Shown here in pieces: positions 55,476 through 63,605 of a stretch of 64,000 nt of DNA. The DNA lies in NCBI RefSeq assembly GCF_015209965.1, contig NZ_MU158691.1:68040-132039 (forward strand). Direction: 5' to 3'. Source of the DNA: Sphingobacterium pedocola (GTDB lineage Bacteria; Bacteroidota; Bacteroidia; Sphingobacteriales; Sphingobacteriaceae). The number at the start of each line of letters is the position of its first letter. The stretch's first letter is position 1. The translations under genes and the position numbers were made by a program. A model generated the notes under the pieces. That model was not told where the DNA came from. It ran no database searches and saw only the letters and a program-made list of their open reading frames with translations.

Positions 55476-56657
55476 TTATACAATTTCTGCTATAAAATAT
55501 CCCACCTTGTTTATGAGTTCACGTTTGTCGATAATTTCTTGGAGATTGATATACCCAATAACATATTTAGCCTCTTCGCCATAAAATCTTTCGGATATGG
55601 AATTGAATACGATGTTTTCCAGCGTATCTTCGTCTTCATACCTAAAATATACTTTAAGTTCATAGTTTGTGCTATATTCAACCTGTTGGGCTTCAAGATG
55701 TTTTTTGTACTCATACCGGTAATCATATCGTAGTGCGGTGATGTCTGAAAGGACAGCAGACCCCGTCGGATGGCCTCCAGCTCCTTTTCCATAGAAAAAT
55801 TGTTCGTCGGCAAAGGCGGCTTTAACCAATACGCCATTGTTTTCATTTTCCACATTGTATAAAATACTCTCTTTGGTCAAGAATTTAGGCAATACATATA
55901 ATACGACTTCTTTTGAATTGATTTCTTTCGCTAAAGGGACTAATTTGATTTTATAATTCTTTTCCCGTGCATACCTTATATCGACGTGATCTAATTTATC
56001 TATTCCTAGGTTAAGAATTTTTGCCGGATCGATATAGATACCATAGGCATGTGAAGCAACGATAGCGAGTTTATACTTCGCATCGTAACCTCCGACATCC
56101 AATGTTGGATCGGTCTCCGCAAAGCCTAATTCCTGCGCTTTTTTAAGTGCTTCGTCATAGCTTTGATTTTCGTTAAAGATTTTGGACAGAATGTAATTCG
56201 ATGATCCATTGAATATGCCGGATACGGAATGTAAGAGCTCGTTGTCGTAATATTCTTCTAAATTTCGTATGATCGGAATACTACCACAAACGGCTCCTTC
56301 GTATAAAAGAGAAGTTCCGGTTGCGTGTTGGATTTCCGTTAGTTCTTCTAGATGTGAAGCGATCATTTTCTTATTTGCTGAAACGACATTTTTTCCAGAA
56401 CGAAGCGCTCGGACAGTTAATTCAAATGCGGCATCTGCATCGTCAATTAATTCTACTACGGTATTGATTTCTGGATCGTCTAAAACAGCATTCGCATCTG
56501 TTGTGAACAATTCCGCTGGGAGTGTGCGTTTTTTGTCCGCATTTTTGATCACAAATTTTTTAATTTCTAAATTTAAATTTTTGGTTTTAATAATGTCATA
56601 TAGTCCTTGTCCTACTACACCAAATCCAAACATGCCAATAGTTAGCTTTTTACCCAT
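55476..56657 (-). CDS. hom: Homoserine dehydrogenase
   Basis: This enzyme reduces aspartate semialdehyde to homoserine with NAD(P)H, the branch point to methionine and threonine. It has 393 residues and is monofunctional, without an aspartokinase domain. The N-terminal Rossmann fold has IGMFGFGVVGQGLYDII; VVSANKKMIASH carries the conserved Asn-Lys; catalytic-domain motifs are GIFNGSSNYILSKI and GFAETDPTLDVGGYDAKYKL, with the usual Asp and Lys. It lies 61 bp downstream of the sulfhydrylase gene in the same direction and thus probably under the same SAM riboswitch. Confidence 0.95.
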   Translation of the reverse strand: MGKKLTIGMFGFGVVGQGLYDIIKTKNLNLEIKKFVIKNADKKRTLPAELFTTDANAVLDDPEINTVVELIDDADAAFELTVRALRSGKNVVSANKKMIASHLEELTEIQHATGTSLLYEGAVCGSIPIIRNLEEYYDNELLHSVSGIFNGSSNYILSKIFNENQSYDEALKKAQELGFAETDPTLDVGGYDAKYKLAIVASHAYGIYIDPAKILNLGIDKLDHVDIRYAREKNYKIKLVPLAKEINSKEVVLYVLPKFLTKESILYNVENENNGVLVKAAFADEQFFYGKGAGGHPTGSAVLSDITALRYDYRYEYKKHLEAQQVEYSTNYELKVYFRYEDEDTLENIVFNSISERFYGEEAKYVIGYINLQEIIDKRELINKVGYFIAEIV

Positions 56658-56718
56658 TCTAATTTTATACCGTTTTTAATTTTTGTTCCAAAATATGGTA
56701 ATCAAATAGTCCAATGGA

Positions 56719-58026
56719 CTACTTGATTTTTTCAAATGCTTGTTCTAGATCAGCTTTGATATCATCGATATGTTCGATCCCTACTGACAAACGTAATTGA
56801 CCTGCTATTACACCTGCTTTGTGTTTTGCCTCGTCTGATAATTGTTGATGTGTGGTGGCTGCCGGGTGAATGATCAAGGATTTAGCGTCTCCAACATTTG
56901 CCAAATGACTAATAAGCTCTAGCGCATCAATAAATTCATTCGCTTTCTCCGCACCGCCTTTCACCGTAAAGGATAGCACTGCTCCATATCCATTTTTTAG
57001 ATACTTTTGTGCATTTTGGTGATATGGGTGGTGTTTGAGGCCAGGATAGCTAACTTTTTCGACTTGAGGATGTGTATCAAGCCATTGTGCTATTTCTAAT
57101 GCGTTGTCCACGTGTCTTTGAACACGGAGTGATAAAGTTTCCAGTCCTTGTACCAATAAGAAAGAGTTAAATGGAGATAGGGCTGGACCAAAATCCCTTA
57201 ATCCTTCTACACGGGCGCGAATACCGAATTGGATATTGCCGAATGGACCGCCCTCACCGAATACGTCGGAAAAGACTAAACCATGGTATCCCTCAGAAGG
57301 CTCGGAGAATTGAGGATATTTTCCATTACCCCAATTGTAATTTCCGCCATCGATGATAACACCACCGATACTGGTACCATGTCCACCGATCCATTTTGTG
57401 GCTGACTCTACGACTACATGTGCGCCATGTTCTAAGGGTTTGAATAGATATCCACCCGCTCCGAATGTATTATCGACGATCAACGGGAGGTCATGTTTTT
57501 TTGCGACAGCTACTATACGTTCGAAATCTGGAATATTATAACTTGGATTGCCGATTGTTTCAACGAAGATCGCTTTGGTTTTGTCATCTACCAAAGCTTC
57601 GATGTTGTCCGCATCGCTATCGTCTGCAAACCGTGCTTCGATACCTAATCTTTTAAAGGCTACCTTAAATTGGTTGTAGGTACCTCCGTATAGGTTAGCG
57701 CCAGCTACGAAGTTTTGACCACTTTCTAATATATTATTCAATGCTATAAATTGAGCTGCTTGCCCGGAAGCTACAGCCACAGCATATGCTCCACCTTCTA
57801 ACGCTGCGATGCGTTTTTCGAATACATCCGTGGTGGGATTCATGATGCGGGTATAGATATTTCCGAACTGTTTTAATGCAAAGAGATTTGCCCCATGTTC
57901 TGCATTCTCAAATACATATGATGTTGTTTGATAAATGGGTAAAGCCCTAGCGCCGGTAGTAGGGTCAACTTCTTGTCCTGCATGAATCTGTAGGGTCTCG
58001 AATTTTAAGTTTTTGTTATCTGCCAT
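56719..58026 (-). CDS. metY: O-acetylhomoserine sulfhydrylase (O-acetylhomoserine aminocarboxypropyltransferase)
   Basis: This PLP enzyme of the Cys/Met metabolism family makes homocysteine from O-acetylhomoserine and sulfide. It has 435 residues, the length of MetY rather than the shorter MetB/MetC. Motifs: YTRIMNPTTDVFEKRIAALE near the N-terminus, PLIVDNTFGAGGYLFKPLEH, and the PLP Lys in HVVVESATKWIGGHGTSIGG. The C-terminus LRLSVGIEHIDDIKADLEQA is typical. A SAM-I riboswitch lies about 235 bases upstream on the same strand, so expression should fall when S-adenosylmethionine is plentiful. Confidence 0.95.
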   Translation of the reverse strand: MADNKNLKFETLQIHAGQEVDPTTGARALPIYQTTSYVFENAEHGANLFALKQFGNIYTRIMNPTTDVFEKRIAALEGGAYAVAVASGQAAQFIALNNILESGQNFVAGANLYGGTYNQFKVAFKRLGIEARFADDSDADNIEALVDDKTKAIFVETIGNPSYNIPDFERIVAVAKKHDLPLIVDNTFGAGGYLFKPLEHGAHVVVESATKWIGGHGTSIGGVIIDGGNYNWGNGKYPQFSEPSEGYHGLVFSDVFGEGGPFGNIQFGIRARVEGLRDFGPALSPFNSFLLVQGLETLSLRVQRHVDNALEIAQWLDTHPQVEKVSYPGLKHHPYHQNAQKYLKNGYGAVLSFTVKGGAEKANEFIDALELISHLANVGDAKSLIIHPAATTHQQLSDEAKHKAGVIAGQLRLSVGIEHIDDIKADLEQAFEKIK

Positions 58027-58080
58027 TTTAATGTTTGGTTTATGTTATCTAAATATTATGAATTTATATGTGATGTGTTG

Positions 58081-58140
58081 GTCGTCGTATTGCCTCGATA
58101 ATAAGCTTACTGTATAAGGATATTAATCTGATGCGACGAC
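58081..58140 (-). other. Long-range stem in the metY leader
   Basis: GTCGTCGTAT (58081-58090) pairs with ATGCGACGAC (58131-58140) over 10 bp with one G-U pair and a 40-base loop. It sits between the SAM aptamer and the metY start and may be part of the expression platform. No T run follows, so transcription termination is not evident. Confidence 0.35.
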
Positions 58141-58259
58141 TAGCGCATTCGCATAAAACATAACGTATAGACAGGAGTTAACGAACGTTGTGTGCGTTTA
58201 GGATTACTATACGCAACAATTGTAAATTGATTCTTGAATGTTAATGTCATAGTCTCATT

Positions 58260-58380
58260 TCATTTATATGCTCCAAAGCGGTATTGCATTGGACAGGAAT
58301 TGGCACCTTTTCAAATCTTTATTTGTAGGTTGCCAGTGGGTCATTGAGCCAGTCTCTCGCCACTTCTTTATAAACCAAGA
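58260..58380 (-). promoter_or_regulatory. SAM-I (S-box) riboswitch
   Basis: Read on the minus strand the element contains GAGAGACTGGCTCAATGACC, then CACTGGCAACCT, and after a stem AAGGTGCCAATTCCTG, the conserved blocks of the SAM-I aptamer in the right order and spacing. P1 can be formed by TTTATA near 58369-58374 and its partner near 58263-58268. It precedes metY and hom, both in methionine synthesis, exactly the expected targets. Whether it works on transcription or translation is unclear. Confidence 0.93.
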
Positions 58381-58428
58381 CCTACTTATTGAGGTGTTGA
58401 TTAGGTGTACTACTATCGAAGTACCTTG

Positions 58429-58459
58429 CAAATATATGTTTTGAAATCAATAGATGCAA
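58429..58459 (-). promoter_or_regulatory. Candidate promoter of the riboswitch-metY-hom transcript
   Basis: On the minus strand TATATTTG (58429-58436) matches the -7 consensus and a TTG lies about 20 bases upstream (near 58457-58459). Transcription from about 58423 would place the SAM aptamer about 45 bases into the leader. Confidence 0.5.
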
Positions 58460-58607
58460 GTGTTACGACAAAAGTTTTGCTAATCTTGTCGTTTGGCAAT
58501 CCCGGAGACTAGTTTGATGTCAAGCTCTGACTAGCTGGCCTATGAAAGCCGAATGTGTGGAACTTGGAAACGCAATGAATCTACCTTATTATGCCGAAGA
58601 TGTGCTC

Positions 58608-58640
58608 TCAATGTGCAGTCAATGTGGACTCAACGTGGAC
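58608..58640. repeat. Three tandem copies of an 11-bp word
   Basis: TCAATGTGCAG, TCAATGTGGAC and TCAACGTGGAC follow one another at 58608, 58619 and 58630 in the space between the riboswitch promoter and the next gene. The 11-bp period is one helical turn. No function is evident. Confidence 0.5.
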
Positions 58641-58662
58641 TCATGGGCAAATTGGGGATAAG

Positions 58663-60027
58663 TTAGAATTCGGATATTGCGTTGATGATATCGTATTGCG
58701 TGATAATATTGATTTTTCCATAGGCATCTTCGACGAGTACAGCTTGTGTATCTTTATTGATTAAAGAGGAGATCTTATCGATCGATGTGTTTAAATCGAC
58801 AAAAGGAAAAGGCTTACTCATAATGGCTTCTACAGGAGAAGATTTGAGCATGGGATTTTCCAACAGGGAAGATAGAATGTCGGATTCGGTAACTTTTCCG
58901 ATCACCATTCCCTGCTGTGTGACAGGGATCTGAGAAATATTCAGTGTCTTCATTAAATTAAAGGTTTCTACTACGGATTGCGCGACGTCGGCAGTCACAA
59001 TAGCTTGTTCACCTCTTTTTTTCAATATACTTTTTGCGGTAAGTTTTTCATCCTCGAGGAAGCCCCGCTCACGCAACCAGTCTTCGTTGTACATTTTCCC
59101 CATATAGCGTGAGCCATGATCGTGGAATATGATAACCACAACGTCTTCTTCTTTAAGGGATGATCCGAGTTGTAATAAACCTGCTACTGCAGCGCCCGCA
59201 GAGTTCCCAGCAAAAATTCCTTCTTTGCGCGCAAGATCACGAGTCATTAATGCGGCGTCTTGATCGGTTACTTTTTCAAAAATATCGATTAAACTGAAGT
59301 TTACATTTTCAGGGAGGAAGTCTTCTCCAATACCTTCAGTGATGTAGGGATAAATTTCATTTTTGTCGAAAATACCGGTTTCCTTGTATTTTTTGAAAAC
59401 CGAACCATAGGTGTCGATCCCCCAAACTTTAATTTCTGGATTTTGTTCTCTTAAATATTTTGCGACACCTGAAATGGTACCACCTGTACCCACGCCTGCA
59501 ACCAAATGGGTGATTTTACCTTCTGTTTGCGTCCATATTTCAGGACCTGTTTGTTCGTAGTGGGCCAATGAATTGGATGGATTGTCATATTGGTTGGCTT
59601 TCCATGCGTTTGGTATTTCTTTTTGCAGCCGACTGGAGACTGAATAGTAAGAACGCGGATCTTCGGGGTCTACATTGGTCGGACAGACGATCACTTCTGC
59701 ACCAAAGGCCCTTAAAGCATCAATTTTTTCTTTGGATTGTTTATCAGTGGTGGTGAAAATACAGCGATATCCTTTGACGACAGCAGCCATAGCCAGTCCC
59801 ATGCCGGTGTTTCCCGAAGTACCTTCTATAATAGTACCTCCTGGTTTTAATAGGCCAGCTTTTTCGGCATCTTCAATCATCTTGATCGCCATACGATCTT
59901 TAATGGAATTACCGGGATTGCTGGTTTCAATCTTGGCTAATATGGTGCCTTTTAGCTGTCTCGTTACCTTGTTCAACTTGACCAAGGGTGTGTTGCCGAT
60001 CGTTTCAAGAATGTTATTATACCACAT
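58663..60027 (-). CDS. Cystathionine beta-synthase-like PLP enzyme with CBS domain pair
   Basis: This 454-residue enzyme probably condenses homocysteine with serine to cystathionine, or makes cysteine from an activated serine. The catalytic fold-II domain (about 1-320) has the PLP Lys in SNPGNSIKDRMAIKM, the substrate loop EGTSGNTGMGLA and the phosphate loop GVGTGGTISGVAKYL. Residues about 330-454 form two CBS modules (MKTLNISQIPVTQQGMVIGK; IDKISSLINKDTQAVLVEDA), which in human CBS bind S-adenosylmethionine. Neighbouring metY and hom support a transsulfuration role. Distinguishing CBS from cysteine synthase needs more than sequence reading. Confidence 0.88.
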   Translation of the reverse strand: MWYNNILETIGNTPLVKLNKVTRQLKGTILAKIETSNPGNSIKDRMAIKMIEDAEKAGLLKPGGTIIEGTSGNTGMGLAMAAVVKGYRCIFTTTDKQSKEKIDALRAFGAEVIVCPTNVDPEDPRSYYSVSSRLQKEIPNAWKANQYDNPSNSLAHYEQTGPEIWTQTEGKITHLVAGVGTGGTISGVAKYLREQNPEIKVWGIDTYGSVFKKYKETGIFDKNEIYPYITEGIGEDFLPENVNFSLIDIFEKVTDQDAALMTRDLARKEGIFAGNSAGAAVAGLLQLGSSLKEEDVVVIIFHDHGSRYMGKMYNEDWLRERGFLEDEKLTAKSILKKRGEQAIVTADVAQSVVETFNLMKTLNISQIPVTQQGMVIGKVTESDILSSLLENPMLKSSPVEAIMSKPFPFVDLNTSIDKISSLINKDTQAVLVEDAYGKINIITQYDIINAISEF

Positions 60028-60144
60028 TGTATTTCGCTGTTTCGTTTGTCTATTACAAAAGTACTTTTTTTTCTGAAAGTGTCTTTTTGTTGGCCATCAA
60101 GAGCCTTTATGGCTTTTGGTCTTGTATCAGGCACGATGAGATTT

Positions 60145-60960
60145 TTAGAACTTTAGGTGTTTTACGGTTAAGCCATTGTTGATTAATTGTTTCAATGCAT
60201 CAATGCCAATGGTGAGATGCGTTTCGACATATTTGGCTGTAACGGTTACATCGCTCTCTGCCGTCTTTACACCTTCTGGAATCATGGGCTGGTCGGAAAC
60301 GAGTAGCAATGCTCCAGTAGGTATTTTATTGGCAAATCCTACACTGAATATAGTGGCAGTTTCCATGTCGACCGCCATAGCACGGATGGATTTTAAGTAT
60401 TTTTTGAATGCCTTGTCATGCTCCCATACTCGCCTGTTTGTCGTGTAAACCGTACCAGTCCAATAATCCCTTGAGTGATCACGTATGGTAGTAGAAATAG
60501 CTTTTTGTAAGGCAAATGCAGGTAGGGATGGTACTTCTGCTGGGAAATAGTCGGTAGAGGTTCCTTCTCCACGGATCGCTGCAATTGGAATAATAAGTTC
60601 GCCTACGGCAATTTTTTTCTTTAACCCACCTGTTTTGCCTAGAAATAGAACAGCTTTTGGGGCGATTGCCGAAAGAAGATCCATGACGGTCGCAGCCATC
60701 GGGCTTCCCATGCCGAAATTAATGATGGTGATGCCTCCAAACGAACAAGACTGCATGACTTTGTCTTCACCGTAAATGGGGGCATCCTCGTTCATCGCTG
60801 AAAACATTTTAATATACTTTGAAAAATTTGTTAATAGTATATAATCTCCAAACTCTTCAAGCGGCCTTCCGGTGTATCGAGGTAACCAATTGTTAACAAT
60901 ATCTTTTTTGGATTTTAATCCGGGAGTAATAGGGGTATCGACTAATTGTTTCTTTGCCAT
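60145..60960 (-). CDS. amn: AMP nucleosidase (short Bacteroidota form)
   Basis: This enzyme hydrolyses AMP to adenine and ribose 5-phosphate. The product has 271 residues, equivalent to the catalytic domain of the longer E. coli Amn. Motifs: NWLPRYTGRPLEEFGDYILL near residue 28, the Gly-rich ITIINFGMGSPMAATVMDLL, KAVLFLGKTGGLKKKIAVGE, and AVDMETATIFSVGF, with the Glu that contacts ribose in the nucleoside phosphorylase fold. A bidirectional hairpin separates it from clpX. Confidence 0.9.
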   Translation of the reverse strand: MAKKQLVDTPITPGLKSKKDIVNNWLPRYTGRPLEEFGDYILLTNFSKYIKMFSAMNEDAPIYGEDKVMQSCSFGGITIINFGMGSPMAATVMDLLSAIAPKAVLFLGKTGGLKKKIAVGELIIPIAAIRGEGTSTDYFPAEVPSLPAFALQKAISTTIRDHSRDYWTGTVYTTNRRVWEHDKAFKKYLKSIRAMAVDMETATIFSVGFANKIPTGALLLVSDQPMIPEGVKTAESDVTVTAKYVETHLTIGIDALKQLINNGLTVKHLKF

Positions 60961-60994
60961 AGATCTTAATATAAAAAGGTTAACTCTATTAATA

Positions 60995-61030
60995 ACAAAA
61001 AATCCCTCACATTGTGTGAGGGATTTTTTT
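60995..61030. terminator. Bidirectional hairpin terminator after clpX
   Basis: A 15-bp near-perfect stem (AATCCCTCACA core, 60997-61011 with 61015-61029) with a TTG loop is flanked by A on the left and T on the right, so it terminates on either strand. It adjoins the clpX stop codon and lies 36-66 bases upstream of amn. Confidence 0.85.
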
Positions 61031-62276
61031 AAGCAACTTGCAATTTTTTGATATCTGACTTTGCAAATTTCTGTTTCGCATAGTCGAGCGTAATATGCAG
61101 TGTATGCTCCTCACTTTCTTCTTTTGACGTGGGTATTTCAAACATGGCATCCAACATGATTGCTTCGCAAATACTTCGAAGACCACGGGCTCCTAATTTG
61201 AATTCCCATGCTTTGTCTACAATAAATTCGAATACTTCGTCGTCAAATTTTAACTCAACATCTTCGTATTCAAATAATTTCACATATTGTTTAATTAATG
61301 CATTCTTCGGTTTCGTCAGAATACTTAACATGGTTTCTTTATCCAGCGGATTAAGATAGGTAAGTACCGGAAGACGACCTATTAATTCAGGTATTAAACC
61401 GAAGGTCTTTAAATCAAGCGGAGTAATGTATTTGTAAAGATTGTTCAAATCTATGATTTCATCTTCTTCCTTCATTTTATAACCGACGGTTTGGGTTCTC
61501 AAACGATTGGAGATTTTCTTTTGAATACCGTCGAATGCGCCTCCGCAAATAAATAAGATGTTACTGGTGTTGACAGAAATCATCTTTTGATCGGGATGCT
61601 TGCGACCGCCCTGAGGAGGTACGTTAACATTTGTTCCTTCGAGGATCTTCAACAAAGCCTGTTGTACACCTTCTCCGGAAACATCTCTAGTGATCGACGG
61701 GTTGTCACTTTTACGTGCAATCTTATCGATTTCATCGATGTAGATGATGCCTCTTTCGGCGGCGGCGACGTCGTAGTCTGCGGATTGAAGAAGGCGAGTC
61801 AAAATACTCTCCACATCTTCTCCTACATATCCTGCTTCCGTTAATACGGTGGCATCTACGATAGAAAAAGGTACATTTAATATCTTGGCCACTGTTTTAG
61901 CCAGTAATGTTTTTCCCGTTCCTGTTTCTCCGACAATGATTAAATTTGATTTTTCAATCTCTATCTCGTCGGATGTCACCTTTTGATTTAGTCGTTTGTA
62001 GTGATTATATACCGCTACTGAAATGACTTTCTTCGCATCATCCTGACCGATTACATATTGATCTAAATGCTGTTTGATCTCTAAGGGACGGATAAGTTTC
62101 AGCGTGGATTGCAAAGATTTGTTTTTGCGCTGATTTAACTCCTCAGCCAAAATCTCACCTGCTTGTGTCACACATCGATCACAGATATGTGCTCCATCCC
62201 CAGCAATGAGCATCTGCGCTTCATTCTTGTTAATACCACAAAAGGAGCATTGTATATCTCTGTTATTTTTACTCAT
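61029..62276 (-). CDS. clpX: ATP-dependent Clp protease ATP-binding subunit ClpX
   Basis: This hexameric unfoldase feeds substrates to ClpP in the cytoplasm. Its 415 residues match the family. The N-terminal zinc-binding domain has the four Cys in CSFCGINKNE and ICDRCV. Walker A is VGETGTGKTLLAKT, the pore region holds AGYVGEDVESIL, Walker B is GIIYIDEIDKIARK, and the C-terminal small domain has FKLGARGLRSICEAIMLDAM with sensor-2 Arg. It follows clpP by 6 bases on the same strand, forming a clpP-clpX operon. Confidence 0.98.
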   Translation of the reverse strand: MSKNNRDIQCSFCGINKNEAQMLIAGDGAHICDRCVTQAGEILAEELNQRKNKSLQSTLKLIRPLEIKQHLDQYVIGQDDAKKVISVAVYNHYKRLNQKVTSDEIEIEKSNLIIVGETGTGKTLLAKTVAKILNVPFSIVDATVLTEAGYVGEDVESILTRLLQSADYDVAAAERGIIYIDEIDKIARKSDNPSITRDVSGEGVQQALLKILEGTNVNVPPQGGRKHPDQKMISVNTSNILFICGGAFDGIQKKISNRLRTQTVGYKMKEEDEIIDLNNLYKYITPLDLKTFGLIPELIGRLPVLTYLNPLDKETMLSILTKPKNALIKQYVKLFEYEDVELKFDDEVFEFIVDKAWEFKLGARGLRSICEAIMLDAMFEIPTSKEESEEHTLHITLDYAKQKFAKSDIKKLQVA

Positions 62277-62282
62277 TTTAAT

Positions 62283-62981
62283 TTACTTACTTTCTTTTTT
62301 AGGTGCTAATACCTCGTCGATCATGCCAAATTCTTTTGCTTCGGTAGCTCTCATCCAATAATCGCGATCTGACGATTTCTCTACCCACTCGTAGGATTGA
62401 CCGGAATGCTCCGCAATAATAGTATACAGTTCTTCCTTCAATTTCAACATCTCACGTAGGTTGATTTCCATATCTGACGCTACGCCTTGGGCACCGCCGG
62501 AAGGTTGGTGGATCATCACACGTGAGTGCTTTAATGCAGCGCGTTTTCCTTTTGCTCCCGCAACCAGTAATACCGCGCCCATGGATGCAGCCATACCTGT
62601 ACAGATCGTCGCGACATCGGGTGCGATATATTGCATCGTATCGTATATACCCAATCCTGCATATACACTTCCTCCAGGAGAGTTGATGTAGATTTGGATG
62701 TCACGTTGTGCATCGGTGGATTGTAAGAATAACAATTGTGCTTGTATAATATTCGCTACCTGGTCATTCACTCCGTCTCCCAAAAAGATAATCCTATCCA
62801 TCATCAAACGGGAAAAGACATCCATTTGTGCTACGTTTAATTGTCTTTCTTCGACGATGTAAGGTGTCAAATTCGTCGGGATATTTGTTTCTAAACGAGA
62901 AATAAAACCGTCAACGTGCTGACTGCCTATTCTATGATGCTTAATTGCATACTTTCTGAATTCGTTTTTATCTATATTCAT
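62283..62981 (-). CDS. clpP: ATP-dependent Clp protease proteolytic subunit
   Basis: This serine protease, the barrel partner of ClpX, has 232 residues including an N-terminal extension of about 35 residues compared with E. coli ClpP. Catalytic Ser is in CTGMAASMGAVLLVAGAKGK, catalytic His in HSRVMIHQPSGGAQG, and the Asp follows near DRDYWM. The IYINSPGGSVYAG strand is also present. It is the first gene of the clpP-clpX pair. Confidence 0.97.
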   Translation of the reverse strand: MNIDKNEFRKYAIKHHRIGSQHVDGFISRLETNIPTNLTPYIVEERQLNVAQMDVFSRLMMDRIIFLGDGVNDQVANIIQAQLLFLQSTDAQRDIQIYINSPGGSVYAGLGIYDTMQYIAPDVATICTGMAASMGAVLLVAGAKGKRAALKHSRVMIHQPSGGAQGVASDMEINLREMLKLKEELYTIIAEHSGQSYEWVEKSSDRDYWMRATEAKEFGMIDEVLAPKKESK

Positions 62982-63053
62982 TTTGCTATTTTACTTTTGT
63001 AAATTCAAAGACTAATATATATTTTATTTTATCAATAATTCAACTATTATTGT

Positions 63054-63509
63054 CTATTCAATGTAATTTGGTAATTCTTCTATAAATTCAAAAGACCCCT
63101 TTTCAAAATCTATCCTACAATAATGGTGTTCTAATCCATTGCTTACCACTAATAACGGAATTTTGTGAATACTGTTGTAATTCGCAATCTGTTGAAACGT
63201 GTCTTGCGTAATTTTAACATGAGGCGCTTTAAATTCTGCTAAAAGAATTTTAACTCCAGTATTGTCGTATATCAATAAATCACTTCTTTTTTGTAAACTG
63301 TTTAGCTGAAGACCTCCCTCTATTTTCATCAGCGATTTTGGGTATTTTTTATGCTGATGTAAATAATGGATCCAATGCTGTCTTACCCATTCTTCTGGCG
63401 TTAAAATAAGATTTTTCTTTCTAAGTATATCAAAAACGAAAACCTTCTCTTCATTTCGAGTTAACTTAAGGGGATAAGCTGGCAAATTTAATGGAATCGG
63501 CTTAAACAT
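63054..63509 (-). CDS. Stand-alone HsdR N-terminal-type nuclease-fold protein
   Basis: This 151-residue protein resembles the N-terminal (HsdR_N) endonuclease fold of type I restriction enzymes without the helicase part. It has PEEWVRQHWIHYLHQHKKYP near residue 37, then an E...D...ExK-type pattern: SDLLIYDNTGVKILLAEFKA (Asp near 79 and Glu-x-Lys near 92), and QIANYNSIHKIPLLVVSNGL. Such proteins often sit beside holA in Bacteroidota and are probably not restriction enzymes. The -7-like TAACTTTG (63514-63521, minus strand) would start transcription at or just before the ATG, so the mRNA may be leaderless. Confidence 0.82.
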   Translation of the reverse strand: MFKPIPLNLPAYPLKLTRNEEKVFVFDILRKKNLILTPEEWVRQHWIHYLHQHKKYPKSLMKIEGGLQLNSLQKRSDLLIYDNTGVKILLAEFKAPHVKITQDTFQQIANYNSIHKIPLLVVSNGLEHHYCRIDFEKGSFEFIEELPNYIE

Positions 63510-63513
63510 GCTA

Positions 63514-63521
63514 CAAAGTTA
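63514..63521 (-). promoter_or_regulatory. Candidate -7 element of the HsdR_N-type gene
   Basis: TAACTTTG on the minus strand matches TAnnTTTG and lies only 5 bases before the start codon at 63509, predicting a leaderless or nearly leaderless transcript. Confidence 0.35.
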
Positions 63522-63605
63522 CTAAAATTTAGTAATGTATAAATCATTTGAGATTCAAAAAGAAATGTGCGATAATTGCACATAAATCATTAATTTCGCC
63601 TATCC

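Noticed and set aside
60176..60448. A 90-codon plus-strand frame opposite the AMP nucleosidase gene
   Set aside because: It is antisense to a confidently assigned enzyme and lacks any independent signal.
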